Of a stretch of DNA of 64,000 nucleotides, positions 1 through 9,018 are shown in pieces. Position numbers and translations under genes: made by a program. This stretch comes from Burkholderia lata. GTDB lineage: Bacteria > Pseudomonadota > Gammaproteobacteria > Burkholderiales > Burkholderiaceae. How positions within the stretch are numbered: position 1 is the stretch's first letter; each line of letters starts with the position of its first letter. The notes beneath the pieces are model-generated. The model searched no databases. It saw only the letters and a program-made list of their open reading frames with translations, and was not told the origin of the DNA. The DNA lies in the NCBI RefSeq assembly GCF_902499335.1, contig NZ_CABVQK010000010.1, positions 62,001 through 126,000 on the forward strand. Reading direction: 5' to 3'.

Positions 1-174
1 CCGACAAGGGAAATGTCAGCCCATCTGTTAAAATGACGAGCTTTGCAGCCCCGTCCGTAGGCTCCGTCCGCTTCGCGTCCGTCAGGCGCCGCACCGCGCG
101 CCGGGAACGATTGACGCTCGAGCTTCCGGATGCCGCCGTGCCCCCGTTTCCTCGACTCGTTCTCCGGACTCGAC

Positions 175-2202
175 ATGACGACTTCGTCTCCCGCCTCCAC
201 CACCCTGATGGCCAACGCGATCCGTGCGCTCGCGATGGACGCCGTTCAGCAAGCGAACTCCGGCCACCCCGGCATGCCGATGGGCATGGCCGAAATCGGC
301 GTCGCGCTCTGGTCGCGCCATCTGAAACACAACCCGACGAACCCGCACTGGGCGGACCGCGACCGCTTCGTGCTGTCGAACGGCCATGGCTCGATGCTGC
401 TGTACTCGCTGCTGCACCTGACCGGCTACGATCTGCCGATGGAAGAGCTGAAGAACTTCCGCCAGCTGCACTCGAAGACGCCGGGCCACCCGGAATACGG
501 CATCACGCCGGGCGTCGAGACGACCACCGGCCCGCTCGGCCAGGGTCTCGCGAACGCGGTCGGCATGGCACTCGGCGAAGCGCTGATGGCCGACGAGTTC
601 AACCGTGACGGTGCGAAGATCGTCGATCACCACACGTACGTGTTCCTCGGCGACGGCTGCCTGATGGAAGGCATCTCGCACGAAGCCTGCTCGCTCGCCG
701 GCACGCTGAAGCTGAACAAGCTGATCGCGCTGTACGACGACAACGGCATCTCGATCGACGGCGACGTCGTCAACTGGTTCCACGACGATACCCCGAAGCG
801 TTTCGAAGCCTACGGCTGGAACGTGATCCCGAACGTGAACGGCCATGACGTCGACGCGGTCGACGCGGCCATCGCGAAGGCGAAGCTGTCGGACAAGCCG
901 ACGCTGATCTGCTGCAAGACGGTGATCGGCCAGGGCGCGGCGACCAAGGCCGGCGGCCACGACGTGCACGGCGCGGCGCTCGGCGCGGAAGAAATCGCGA
1001 AGACGCGCGAAGCGCTCGGCTGGACGTGGGCGCCGTTCGTGATTCCGCAGGAAGTCTATGCGGCATGGGACGCGAAGGAAGCCGGCAAGCGCGCGGAAAC
1101 CGAATGGGACGCGAAGTTCGCTGCATATCGCGCCAAGTTCCCGGCAGAAGCCGCCGAATTCGAGCGCCGGATGGCCAACCAGCTGCCGGCCGACTGGGCC
1201 GAGAAGGCTGCGGCGATCATCGCCGGCGCGAACGAGCGCGGCGAGACGGTGGCGACCCGCAAGGCATCGCAGCAGGCGATCGAAGGTCTGGCTGCCGCGC
1301 TGCCCGAGCTGCTCGGCGGCTCGGCCGACCTGACCGGCTCGAACCTGACCAACTGGAAGGCGTCGAAGGCCGTCCGTGCGAATCCGGAAGGCCCGGGCGT
1401 CCAGCTGGGCAACCACATCAACTACGGCGTGCGCGAATTCGGCATGAGCGCCGCGATCAACGGCCTCGCGCTGCACGGCGGCCACAAGCCGTTCGGCGGC
1501 ACGTTCCTGACGTTCTCCGACTACAGCCGCAACGCGCTGCGCGTGGCCGCGCTGATGAAGCTGCCGTCGATCTTCGTGTTCACGCACGATTCGATCGGCC
1601 TCGGCGAAGACGGCCCGACGCACCAGTCGATCGAGCACGTGTCGAGCCTGCGCCTGATCCCGAACCACGACGTGTGGCGTCCGGCCGACACGGTCGAAAC
1701 GGCCGTCGCATGGACGCACGCGGTTGCAGCCGACCGTCCGTCGAGCCTGATCTTCAGCCGCCAGAACCTGGCATTCAATCCGCGTACCGATGCGCAGATC
1801 GCGAACATCGACAAGGGCGGCTACGTGCTGAAGGACTGGGACGAAGAGATCGTCGCGCGCAAGATCATCCTGATCGCGACGGGCTCGGAAGTCGAACTCG
1901 CGATGAAGGCCGTCGAGCCGCTCGCGCAGCAAGGCATCGCGGCACGCGTCGTGTCGATGCCGTCGACCAACGTGTTCGACCGCCAGGACGCCGAGTACCG
2001 TGAGCGCGTGCTGCCGCAGGGCGTGCGCCGCGTCGCGATCGAAGCGGGCGTGACGGCCTTCTGGCACAAGTACGTCGGCCTCGAAGGCGGCGTCGTCGGG
2101 ATCGACACGTTCGGTGAATCGGCGCCGGCCGGCGTGCTGTTCAAGTACTTCGGCTTCACCGTCGAGCACGTCGTCGAGACCGCCAAGGCCGTGCTGGCCT
2201 AA
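175..2202 (+). CDS. tktA: Transketolase
   Basis: Thiamine-diphosphate enzyme of the pentose phosphate and Calvin-type pathways that moves two-carbon ketol units between sugar phosphates in the cytosol. The 675-residue product is full length for the family. The N-terminal motif SGHPGMPMG (residues 29-37) carries the conserved His, the cofactor loop LGDGCLMEG lies near residue 160, and the pyrimidine-domain signature GEDGPTHQ is present near residue 480. An in-frame upstream ATG at 130 exists, but the start at 175 gives the usual transketolase N-terminus. gapA follows after 88 bases on the same strand, with a strong hairpin between them, so the two are probably co-transcribed or processed. Identification is secure. 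Confidence 0.97.
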   Translation: MTTSSPASTTLMANAIRALAMDAVQQANSGHPGMPMGMAEIGVALWSRHLKHNPTNPHWADRDRFVLSNGHGSMLLYSLLHLTGYDLPMEELKNFRQLHSKTPGHPEYGITPGVETTTGPLGQGLANAVGMALGEALMADEFNRDGAKIVDHHTYVFLGDGCLMEGISHEACSLAGTLKLNKLIALYDDNGISIDGDVVNWFHDDTPKRFEAYGWNVIPNVNGHDVDAVDAAIAKAKLSDKPTLICCKTVIGQGAATKAGGHDVHGAALGAEEIAKTREALGWTWAPFVIPQEVYAAWDAKEAGKRAETEWDAKFAAYRAKFPAEAAEFERRMANQLPADWAEKAAAIIAGANERGETVATRKASQQAIEGLAAALPELLGGSADLTGSNLTNWKASKAVRANPEGPGVQLGNHINYGVREFGMSAAINGLALHGGHKPFGGTFLTFSDYSRNALRVAALMKLPSIFVFTHDSIGLGEDGPTHQSIEHVSSLRLIPNHDVWRPADTVETAVAWTHAVAADRPSSLIFSRQNLAFNPRTDAQIANIDKGGYVLKDWDEEIVARKIILIATGSEVELAMKAVEPLAQQGIAARVVSMPSTNVFDRQDAEYRERVLPQGVRRVAIEAGVTAFWHKYVGLEGGVVGIDTFGESAPAGVLFKYFGFTVEHVVETAKAVLA

Positions 2203-2210
2203 AAGCATAC

Positions 2211-2240
2211 GCGACGCGCGCTACCCCTCGCGCGCGTCGC
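2211..2240 (+). other. tktA-gapA intergenic hairpin
   Basis: The arms 2211-2220 and 2231-2240 form a perfect 10-bp GC-only stem with a 10-base loop, immediately after the tktA stop. No T-run follows, so it does not look like a complete intrinsic terminator. It could be an RNA-stabilising or processing element between the two central-metabolism genes. Confidence 0.45.
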
Positions 2241-2290
2241 ACCGTGAAGCTGCACGAAACGAATTTTTTTCAGCCATCAGGAGATAGACC

Positions 2291-3301
2291 ATGACGATTC
2301 GCGTCGCAATCAACGGCTACGGCCGCATCGGCCGCAACACGCTGCGCGCGTTCTACGAGAACGGCAAGAAGCACGACATCGAGATCGTCGCGATCAACGA
2401 TCTGGGCGATGCGAAGACCAACGCGCACCTGACCCAGTACGACACCGCGCACGGCAAGTTCCCGGGTGAAGTGTCGGTCGACGGCGATTACCTCATCGTG
2501 AACGGCGACAGGATCCGCGTGCTGGCGAACCGCAACCCGGCCGAACTGCCGTGGGGCGAGCTCGGTGTCGACATCGTGATGGAGTGCACGGGCTTCTTCA
2601 CGACGAAGGAAAAGGCGAGCGCGCACCTGAAGGGCGGCGCGAAGAAGGTGATCATCTCGGCGCCGGGCGGCAAGGACGTCGACGCAACGATCGTCTACGG
2701 CGTGAACCACAACGTGCTGAAGGCCGAGCACACCGTCATCTCGAACGCATCGTGCACGACGAACTGCCTCGCACCGCTCGTCAAGCCGCTGCACGACAAG
2801 ATCGGCCTCGAAACGGGCCTGATGACGACGATCCACGCTTACACCAACGACCAGGTGCTGACGGACGTCTATCACGAAGACCTGCGCCGCGCGCGTTCGG
2901 CCACGCACAGCCAGATCCCGGCGAAGACGGGTGCTGCTTCGGCGGTTGGCCTGGTGCTGCCGGAACTGAACGGCAAGCTCGACGGCTACGCGATCCGCGT
3001 CCCGACGATCAACGTGTCGATCGTCGACCTGTCGTTCATCGCGAAGCGCGACACGACGGTCGAGGAAGTCAACGCGATCATGAAGGAAGCATCGGAAGGC
3101 GCGCTGAAGGGCATCCTCGGCTACAACACCGCACCGCTGGTGTCGATCGACTTCAACCACAACCCGGCTTCGTCGACGTTCGACGCAACGCTGACCAAGG
3201 TGTCGGGCCGCCTCGTGAAGGTGTCGAGCTGGTACGACAACGAGTGGGGTTTCTCGAACCGCATGCTGGATACGGCTGTCGCGTTCGCGAACGCGAAGTA
3301 A
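2291..3301 (+). CDS. gapA: Glyceraldehyde-3-phosphate dehydrogenase, type I
   Basis: NAD-dependent oxidation of glyceraldehyde-3-phosphate to 1,3-bisphosphoglycerate in glycolysis, gluconeogenesis and the lower Entner-Doudoroff route. The 336-residue protein has the N-terminal Rossmann motif GYGRIGR (about residues 9-15) and the active-site block SNASCTTNCLAP with the catalytic Cys near residue 155; the C-terminal SWYDNEWG motif is also intact. A good ribosome binding site (CAGGAGA) precedes the ATG. It lies downstream of tktA and ends at a strong intrinsic terminator that it shares with the convergent LysR gene. A type I GAPDH is clear; a biosynthetic (Epd-like) role is less likely given the canonical motifs and central-carbon neighbour. 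Confidence 0.97.
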   Translation: MTIRVAINGYGRIGRNTLRAFYENGKKHDIEIVAINDLGDAKTNAHLTQYDTAHGKFPGEVSVDGDYLIVNGDRIRVLANRNPAELPWGELGVDIVMECTGFFTTKEKASAHLKGGAKKVIISAPGGKDVDATIVYGVNHNVLKAEHTVISNASCTTNCLAPLVKPLHDKIGLETGLMTTIHAYTNDQVLTDVYHEDLRRARSATHSQIPAKTGAASAVGLVLPELNGKLDGYAIRVPTINVSIVDLSFIAKRDTTVEEVNAIMKEASEGALKGILGYNTAPLVSIDFNHNPASSTFDATLTKVSGRLVKVSSWYDNEWGFSNRMLDTAVAFANAK

Positions 3302-3347
3302 TCCCGCACGTTGCGCGGCCGCCGCAAGGCGGCCTGCGTAGCGAACG

Positions 3348-3380
3348 AGCCCGGCCCGGTTTTCCGGCCGGGCTTTTTTA
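3348..3380 (+). terminator. Intrinsic terminator after gapA
   Basis: A 9-bp GC-rich stem (AGCCCGGCC pairing with GGCCGGGCT) around a 9-base loop is followed by six T residues. The T-tract runs directly into the stop codon of the convergent LysR gene, so gapA and that gene share their 3' ends. Confidence 0.9.
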
Positions 3381-4280
3381 TTGTCCGCCGTTATTGCTTG
3401 ATGCCGCCGTCACCTGCTCGAGCGCGGTGACGAACGCGCGCTTCAGCGGGCTGTCGAGATCGGTCCACGCGAGACCGATGCCGGTGCGGTGCCCGGCCAG
3501 GTCGAGCGGCCGCGCGAGCACGTTCGGCGGCAGTGCGCTGGCGGCTTCCGCCGGAATCAGCCCGATGCCCATCCCCGCCGCGACGAGCGCGAGCATCGTC
3601 GTGAACTCCCCGAACTCCTGCGCGATTTCGAGCGTCGTGCCCGCGCGGCTCAGCGCGAGCAGCATGTCGTCGTGAAAGCCCGGCGCGTAGCGGCGCGCGA
3701 GCACGAACGCGGGCTGGCCGCGCAGCGCGGCCGGTGAGATCGCATCGTGTGCGGCGAGCGGATGGTCGAGCGGCAGCGCGACGACGAAGCCTTCCTCGAG
3801 CACCACGCGCGTGTCGATGCCCGCATACGCGGCCGGCAGTCGGATCATCCCGAAATCGATCCGCCGGTCGCGCAGCGCGGCGATCTGGTCGGGCGTCGGC
3901 ATGTCCTTCAGTTCGAGCGTGATCAGCGGATAGCGCTCGCGCATCGTACGCAGCACGGCCGGCAGCAGCGTAGGCAGCACCGACGACACGAACGCGATCC
4001 GCAGCGTGCCGATCTCGCCGCGACTCGACAGCCGCGCCATCTGTTCCGCGCGCGCGGCCTGCTGCAGCGTGGCGCGCGCTTCGGGCAGGAACACGCGCCC
4101 CGTATCGCTCAGTTCGACCTTGTGCCGGTCGCGCTCGAACAGGCGCGCGCCGAGTTCTTCCTCGAGCGCCTTGATCTGCATGCTCAGCGCGGGCTGCACG
4201 ATGAACAGGCGCTGCGCGGCGCGCCCGAAATGCAGCTCTTCCGCGAGCGTGACGAAGGCGCGCAATTGCTTGAGTTCCAT
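3378..4280 (-). CDS. LysR-family transcriptional regulator
   Basis: A 300-residue LysR-type regulator: an N-terminal winged helix-turn-helix (residues 1-60, with the block FGRAAQRLFIVQPALS as recognition region) and a C-terminal periplasmic-binding-like effector domain of the BenM/CatM style. It is divergent from the sugar-acid operon starting at 4432, with 151 bases between the starts, the standard layout for a LysR activator and its target. The gap holds an inverted repeat at 4302-4324 that could be its operator. The effector cannot be read from the sequence; an intermediate of idonate or ketogluconate breakdown is the natural guess. Its stop codon overlaps the T-tract of the gapA terminator. 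Confidence 0.92.
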   Translation of the reverse strand: MELKQLRAFVTLAEELHFGRAAQRLFIVQPALSMQIKALEEELGARLFERDRHKVELSDTGRVFLPEARATLQQAARAEQMARLSSRGEIGTLRIAFVSSVLPTLLPAVLRTMRERYPLITLELKDMPTPDQIAALRDRRIDFGMIRLPAAYAGIDTRVVLEEGFVVALPLDHPLAAHDAISPAALRGQPAFVLARRYAPGFHDDMLLALSRAGTTLEIAQEFGEFTTMLALVAAGMGIGLIPAEAASALPPNVLARPLDLAGHRTGIGLAWTDLDSPLKRAFVTALEQVTAASSNNGGQ

Positions 4281-4301
4281 GGGCGGCGGGCAGGCGAGGG
4301 C

Positions 4302-4324
4302 GGTAATCAGGTTTCATGATAACC
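4302..4324. promoter_or_regulatory. Candidate LysR operator (inverted repeat)
   Basis: GGTAATCA at 4302-4309 and TGATAACC at 4317-4324 form an 8-bp inverted repeat with one mismatch around a 7-base centre. It sits 22 bases from the LysR start codon and about 108 bases from the divergent operon start, a fitting place for a LysR binding site. Confidence 0.4.
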
Positions 4325-4431
4325 GGATCAAAAAAGACCATTGGCGCGACGCCCGGCCAGCAGCCGAAGATACCGTCAACGCGAGACCGGCCGCGATGGG
4401 CCGCCGGCTCGACTGGCACGAGGAGACACGC

Positions 4432-5205
4432 ATGACCAACGCGCTTGAACGGTTCCGCCTCGACGGCCGCCGCGCACTGATTACCGGTTCCGGACGCGGG
4501 ATCGGGCTGACGCTCGCCCGCGGGCTGGCCGAAGCGGGGGCGGCGATCGTCATCAACGATCGCAATGAGGAGAAGGCCGCGACGCTCGTGCGGCACCTGC
4601 GCGAGGAAGGCTTCACGGCCGACTACGCGGTATTCGACGTCGCCGAGCACGCGCAGGTGCGCGCGGCGATCGACGATTTCGAGGCGCGCGTCGGCGCGAT
4701 CGACATCCTCGTGAACAACGCGGGCATCCAGCGCCGCGCGCCGCTCGACGCGTTCGAACCGGACGACTGGCATGCGCTGATGCGCGTGAACCTCGACGGC
4801 GTGTTCAACGTCGCGCAGGCCGTCGCGCGGCACATGATTGCGCGCGGCCGCGGCAAGATCATCAACATCTGCTCGGTGCAGAGCGAGCTCGCGCGGCCGA
4901 CGATCGCGCCGTATGCGGCGACCAAGGGCGCGGTGCGGATGCTGACGAAAGGGATGTGCGCCGACTGGGCGCGCCACGGCATCCAGGCGAACGGCCTTGC
5001 GCCCGGCTATTTCGAAACCGAACTCAACCGCGCGCTGGTCGACGATGCGGCGTTCTCGGACTGGTTGTGCAAACGCACGCCGGCCGGCCGCTGGGGGCGC
5101 GTCGACGAGCTGTGCGGCGCGGCGATCTTCCTCGCATCGGCCGCGTCCGATTTCGTGAACGGCCAGACGCTGTTCGTCGACGGCGGCCTGACCAGCGCCG
5201 TCTGA
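4432..5205 (+). CDS. SDR-family oxidoreductase, gluconate 5-dehydrogenase-like
   Basis: Classical short-chain dehydrogenase of 257 residues, closest in style to IdnO/gluconate 5-dehydrogenase, which reduces 5-ketogluconate to gluconate. The nucleotide motif TGSGRGIG is at residues 18-25, NNAG at 95-98, and the catalytic set Asn120, Ser148, Tyr161, Lys165 is complete. Asp43 after the second strand argues for NAD preference. The start at 4432 was chosen because GAGGAG lies a few bases upstream and the SDR N-terminus begins there, although the frame stays open further up. First gene of a four-gene operon whose last member is an idonate 5-dehydrogenase-like enzyme, which supports the gluconate assignment. 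Exact substrate is an inference. Confidence 0.85.
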   Translation: MTNALERFRLDGRRALITGSGRGIGLTLARGLAEAGAAIVINDRNEEKAATLVRHLREEGFTADYAVFDVAEHAQVRAAIDDFEARVGAIDILVNNAGIQRRAPLDAFEPDDWHALMRVNLDGVFNVAQAVARHMIARGRGKIINICSVQSELARPTIAPYAATKGAVRMLTKGMCADWARHGIQANGLAPGYFETELNRALVDDAAFSDWLCKRTPAGRWGRVDELCGAAIFLASAASDFVNGQTLFVDGGLTSAV

Positions 5206-5361
5206 GCGGCGGCGTGCCCGCGCCGTGCGCGGAGCGCCGTTGCGCCGGCTGAGGCCGGCATCCGAATTCCCAGAAGAGCCCGCCGCACGAGCGGGCCGAT
5301 GTCCCGGTCGCACGACACGCGGCCGGGTTCCGGAACGGAAGGCAGGAGACAGGAGACAACG

Positions 5362-6810
5362 ATGGATCGCATTTCCCCGCCGCCCGCGCGGCACGATGCA
5401 GGGTCCGGCGCGCCGGGCGGGACCGCCGGGCGCCGCGGCGTCGACACGAAGCAGCTCAACCGCGCGGCATGGACCTGCTTGCTCGGCAGCGCGCTCGAAT
5501 ACTACGATTTCGCGTTGTACACGCTCGCGTCCGCGCTGGTGTTCGGGCCGCTGTTCTTTCCCACGCAGACTGCCGAGATGCGGCTGATCGCGAGCTTCGG
5601 CACCTACTTCGTCGGCTTCGCGGTGCGCCCGCTCGGCGGCGTCGTGTTCGGCGTGCTCGGCGACCGCATCGGCCGCAAGTTCGTGCTGACCGCGACGGTA
5701 CTGCTGATGGGTGTCGCGAGCACGCTGATCGGCGTGCTGCCGACCTTCGCGACGGCCGGCTACTGGGCGCCCGCGCTGCTGATCCTGCTGCGCATCATGC
5801 AGGGCCTCGGTGCCGGCGCGGAACAGGCCGGCGCCGCGGTGCTGATGACCGAATATGCGCCGCCGGGCAAGCGCGGCTTCTATGCGTCGCTGCCGTTCCT
5901 CGGCATCCAGCTCGGCACGGTGCTGGCGGCGGCCGTCTATTTCCTGCTGCTCGCGAACATCGATCGCGTGACGGACGGCTGGGGCTGGCGCGTGCCGTTC
6001 CTGTTCAGCGCGGTGATCGTCGCGGTCGGGATCTACATGCGCGTGCGGCTGCACGAGTCGCCGACCTTCGTGCGGCTCGAGAAGCGTGCGCAGGTGTCGG
6101 CGAATCCGCTGAAGAGCGCCGTGCAGCATTCGAAGCGCTCGTTGCTGATCGGCATCGGCCTGCGGATGGCCGAGAACGGCGGCTCGTCGATCTACCAGGC
6201 GCTCGCGGTCAGCTATCTCGCCGGCGTGATCGGGATGAAGGGGCCGATCGGCGCGCTCGCGCTGGTGTGCGCGGCGACCGTCGGCGCGTGCACGGTGCCG
6301 CTGGCCGGCTGGCTGAGTGACCGCTTCGGCCGTGTGCGCGTGTATCGCACGTTCGCGTGGCTGCAGCTCGCGCTCGCATTTCCGGTGTGGTGGATCTTCA
6401 GTCACGGCAACGTGGTCGCGAGCGTGATCGCGATCTCGGTTGCGCAGGGCTTCGCGAACTGGGGGATGCTCGGCGCGCAGGCCGCGCTGCTGCCCGAACT
6501 GTTCGGCGCGCGCCATCGCTACATGGGCGTGTCGTTCTCACGTGAAGTATCGGCGGTGCTCGCGGGCGGGATTGCACCGCTCGTCGGCGCGACGATCATC
6601 GCGACAGTGATCGCGCTGCACGGCGGCGACCACGCGGCCGGCGTGCGCGCGTGGGTGCCGATCGCCGCGTACCTGGTGCTGCTGACGCTGATCACGCTGT
6701 TCACGACGTCGCGGATGCCGGAAACGCTGAACCGCGATCTCGACGATCCGCTCGACGCGGCACAGGCGGCGCCGGCACCGGACGCCGATTCGCTCGCGCG
6801 GCACGCATGA
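5362..6810 (+). CDS. MFS transporter, metabolite:H+ symporter family
   Basis: A 482-residue 12-helix major facilitator of the metabolite:proton symporter group (ShiA/ProP-like). The cytoplasmic loop 2-3 signature appears as GDRIGRKF, and the loop after helix 6 carries RLHESPTF, typical of this group. About 35 polar N-terminal residues precede the first helix. The ATG at 5362 has an AGGAGA ribosome site; the frame is open upstream. It lies between two dehydrogenases of the sugar-acid operon and probably imports their substrate, such as idonate or a ketogluconate. Substrate not provable from sequence. Confidence 0.85.
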   Translation: MDRISPPPARHDAGSGAPGGTAGRRGVDTKQLNRAAWTCLLGSALEYYDFALYTLASALVFGPLFFPTQTAEMRLIASFGTYFVGFAVRPLGGVVFGVLGDRIGRKFVLTATVLLMGVASTLIGVLPTFATAGYWAPALLILLRIMQGLGAGAEQAGAAVLMTEYAPPGKRGFYASLPFLGIQLGTVLAAAVYFLLLANIDRVTDGWGWRVPFLFSAVIVAVGIYMRVRLHESPTFVRLEKRAQVSANPLKSAVQHSKRSLLIGIGLRMAENGGSSIYQALAVSYLAGVIGMKGPIGALALVCAATVGACTVPLAGWLSDRFGRVRVYRTFAWLQLALAFPVWWIFSHGNVVASVIAISVAQGFANWGMLGAQAALLPELFGARHRYMGVSFSREVSAVLAGGIAPLVGATIIATVIALHGGDHAAGVRAWVPIAAYLVLLTLITLFTTSRMPETLNRDLDDPLDAAQAAPAPDADSLARHA

Positions 6811-6879
6811 ACGGGCCGGGCGGCTGACGCGGCCCGGCACGCTTTCGCATTCAACTTATCTCGACAGGAGCAAGCGCAG

Positions 6880-7836
6880 ATGGCGCACGAATCGACCCAG
6901 CGGCCCGAACTGCTGATGACGGGCCCTTACCAGCCGTGGGACGACGCATGGCTGTCGGCCGGCTACGACGTCCACCGGCTGTGGGAGGCCGCCGACCGTG
7001 CGGCATTCCTCGCCGAACACGGCGCCGGCGTGCGCGCGATCGCGACGCGCGGCGATCTCGGCGCGAATGCCGAGCTGATCGCCGCGCTGCCGAAGCTCGA
7101 GATCATCTCGTGCTACGGCGTCGGCACCGATGCGATCGATCTCGCCGCCGCGCGCGAGCGCGGCATCCGCGTGACGAATACGCCCGACGTGCTGACCGGC
7201 GATGTGGCCGATCTCGGCGTCGGGCTCGCGCTCGCGATGCTGCGCCGCATCGGTGCCGGCGACGCATACGTGCGCTCCGGCGCATGGCGCGACGGCGACA
7301 TGCCGCTCGTCACGCGGCTCTACGGCAAGCGCGTCGGCGTGGTCGGCTTCGGCCGGATCGGCACGACGATCGCGCGCCGGCTGTCCGGCTTCGACGTCGA
7401 GCTCGGCTACTTCGACGTCGCGCCGCGCGCGGACAGCCCGCACCGCTTCTTCGGCGATCTTGCGGAGCTGGCCGGCTGGTGCGACCTGCTGATCGTCACG
7501 CTCGCGGGCGGGCCGACGACGCGTCACCTCGTCGACGCGGCCGTGCTCGATGCGCTCGGGCCGCAAGGCTACCTGGTGAACGTGTCGCGCGGCACGACCG
7601 TCGACGAACCGGCGCTGCTCGACGCACTCGAGCGCAATGCGATCGCCGGCGCCGCGCTCGACGTGTTCTGGAACGAGCCGCGCATCGACCCGCGTTTCCT
7701 CGCGTTGCCGAACGTGCTGCTGCAGCCGCACCATGCGAGCGGTACGATCGAGACGCGCCAGGCGATGGGCTGGCTCGTGCGCGACAACCTTGCCGCGCAC
7801 TTCGCCGGCGAGCCGCTGGTCACGCCGGTCGTCTGA
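6880..7836 (+). CDS. D-2-hydroxyacid dehydrogenase, 2-ketogluconate/hydroxypyruvate reductase-like
   Basis: NAD(P)-dependent D-2-hydroxyacid dehydrogenase of 318 residues. A catalytic domain split around a Rossmann domain is evident: GVVGFGRIGTTIARRL in the middle, the conserved Arg in VSRGTTVDE, Glu in WNEPRIDP and His in QPHHASGT. The family includes glyoxylate/hydroxypyruvate and 2-ketogluconate reductases. In the context of a gluconate 5-dehydrogenase-like and an idonate dehydrogenase-like gene, reduction of 2-ketogluconate (or 2,5-diketogluconate) is plausible. AGGAG precedes the ATG. Ten bases separate it from the next gene, so translation of the two is probably coupled. Confidence 0.85.
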   Translation: MAHESTQRPELLMTGPYQPWDDAWLSAGYDVHRLWEAADRAAFLAEHGAGVRAIATRGDLGANAELIAALPKLEIISCYGVGTDAIDLAAARERGIRVTNTPDVLTGDVADLGVGLALAMLRRIGAGDAYVRSGAWRDGDMPLVTRLYGKRVGVVGFGRIGTTIARRLSGFDVELGYFDVAPRADSPHRFFGDLAELAGWCDLLIVTLAGGPTTRHLVDAAVLDALGPQGYLVNVSRGTTVDEPALLDALERNAIAGAALDVFWNEPRIDPRFLALPNVLLQPHHASGTIETRQAMGWLVRDNLAAHFAGEPLVTPVV

Positions 7837-7846
7837 GGAGGCTGTC

Positions 7847-8905
7847 ATGCGTATGCGTTGCATGTGTGTCGTGATCCACGGGCCGAACGACCTGCGGGTG
7901 GAAGAGCAGGACGCAGGCGAGATCGGCCCGGGCCAGGTGCGCGTCGATGTCGCGATGGGCGGCATCTGCGGCTCCGATCTCCATTACTTCCGGCACGGTG
8001 GCTTCGGTGCGATCCGGCTGCAGCAGCCGATGGTGCTCGGCCACGAGGTGGCCGGCACGGTCGCGGAAGTGGCGCCGGACGTGACGTCGGTGAAGGTCGG
8101 CGATCGCGTCGCGGTCAATCCGAGCCGGCCGTGCGGCGCGTGCCGCTACTGTCTCGAAGGGCTGCCGAACCAGTGTCTCGACATGCGCTTCTACGGCAGC
8201 GCGATGCGGATGCCGCACGTGCAGGGCGCGTTCCGCAACGCGCTCGTGTGCGACGCGGTGCAGTGCGTGAAGGTCGCCGATCACGTGCCGCTGTCGCTCG
8301 CGGCGCTCGCCGAACCGTTCGCGGTCGGGCTGCATGCGGTGTCGCGCGCGGGCCCGCTGATCGGCAAGCGCGTGCTCGTGTCGGGCTGCGGGCCGATCGG
8401 CGTGCTGGCGGTTGCGGCGGCGCGCGTGCACGGCGCGGCGGAGATCGTCGCGACCGACGTGGTCGAGGCGCCGCTGGAAGTGGCGAGCGCGCTCGGCGCC
8501 GACCGCACGATCAATGCGGCAGCCGATTCCGGATGGGTCGAGCGCTACAGTGCCGACAAGGGCACGTTCGACGTGATGATCGAGTGTTCGGGCAATGCGC
8601 GTGCGCTGCGCGACGGGCTGGACGTGATGCGCCCGCGCGGGGTCGTCGTGCAGCTCGGGCTCGGCGGCGACGTCAGCCTGCCGCAGAACGTCGTGGTCGC
8701 GAAGGAGTTGTCGATCTGCGGATCGTTCCGCTTCCACGCGGAGTTTGCGCTCGCGGTGCAACTGATCAATGCGGGGCGCGTCGACCTGCGGCCGGCCGTC
8801 ACGCGCGTGTTCCCGATGCGTGACGCGAATCTCGCGTTCGAACTGGCCGGCGACCGGCAGCGCGCGATGAAGGTGCTGATCGATTTCGCGGACGAGGCGG
8901 CGTAG
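7847..8905 (+). CDS. Zinc alcohol dehydrogenase, L-idonate 5-dehydrogenase-like
   Basis: Medium-chain zinc dehydrogenase (352 residues) of the sorbitol/threonine/idonate group. Catalytic zinc ligands: Cys in ICGSDLHYF and the GHE motif; the structural zinc lobe is RPCGACRYCLEGLPNQC with all four cysteines. The Rossmann motif is GCGPIGVLAV. IdnD-type enzymes oxidise L-idonate to 5-ketogluconate, which the first gene of this operon could then reduce to gluconate. Start 7847 follows GAGGAGG with a good spacing; a second in-frame ATG lies two codons later at 7853. Last gene before a strong bidirectional terminator. Confidence 0.87.
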   Translation: MRMRCMCVVIHGPNDLRVEEQDAGEIGPGQVRVDVAMGGICGSDLHYFRHGGFGAIRLQQPMVLGHEVAGTVAEVAPDVTSVKVGDRVAVNPSRPCGACRYCLEGLPNQCLDMRFYGSAMRMPHVQGAFRNALVCDAVQCVKVADHVPLSLAALAEPFAVGLHAVSRAGPLIGKRVLVSGCGPIGVLAVAAARVHGAAEIVATDVVEAPLEVASALGADRTINAAADSGWVERYSADKGTFDVMIECSGNARALRDGLDVMRPRGVVVQLGLGGDVSLPQNVVVAKELSICGSFRFHAEFALAVQLINAGRVDLRPAVTRVFPMRDANLAFELAGDRQRAMKVLIDFADEAA

Positions 8906-8950
8906 CGGTCACGGTCACGCGCTGGCGCGAGGCGGTCACGACGCCATCGG

Positions 8951-8990
8951 AAAAAAGGCACGCCCGCGATTCGCGGGGCGTGCCTTTTTT
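8951..8990. terminator. Bidirectional intrinsic terminator
   Basis: AAAAAAGGCACGCCC and GGGCGTGCCTTTTTT form a long perfect stem flanked by A and T runs, so it can end transcription of the sugar-acid operon on the plus strand and of the MFS gene on the minus strand. Confidence 0.9.
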
Positions 8991-9018
8991 CATGGTGACG
9001 AGGAATTGGCTGACTGCA

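Noticed and set aside
1..174. Promoter for tktA near TAAAAT at 29-34
   Set aside because: No fitting -35 hexamer at a correct spacing and the upstream sequence is cut by the window edge; too weak to call.
3391..6516. A minus-strand open frame of more than 1000 codons
   Set aside because: It runs antisense through the sugar-acid genes, is Arg/Ala/His-rich without domains, and arises from GC-rich codon use.
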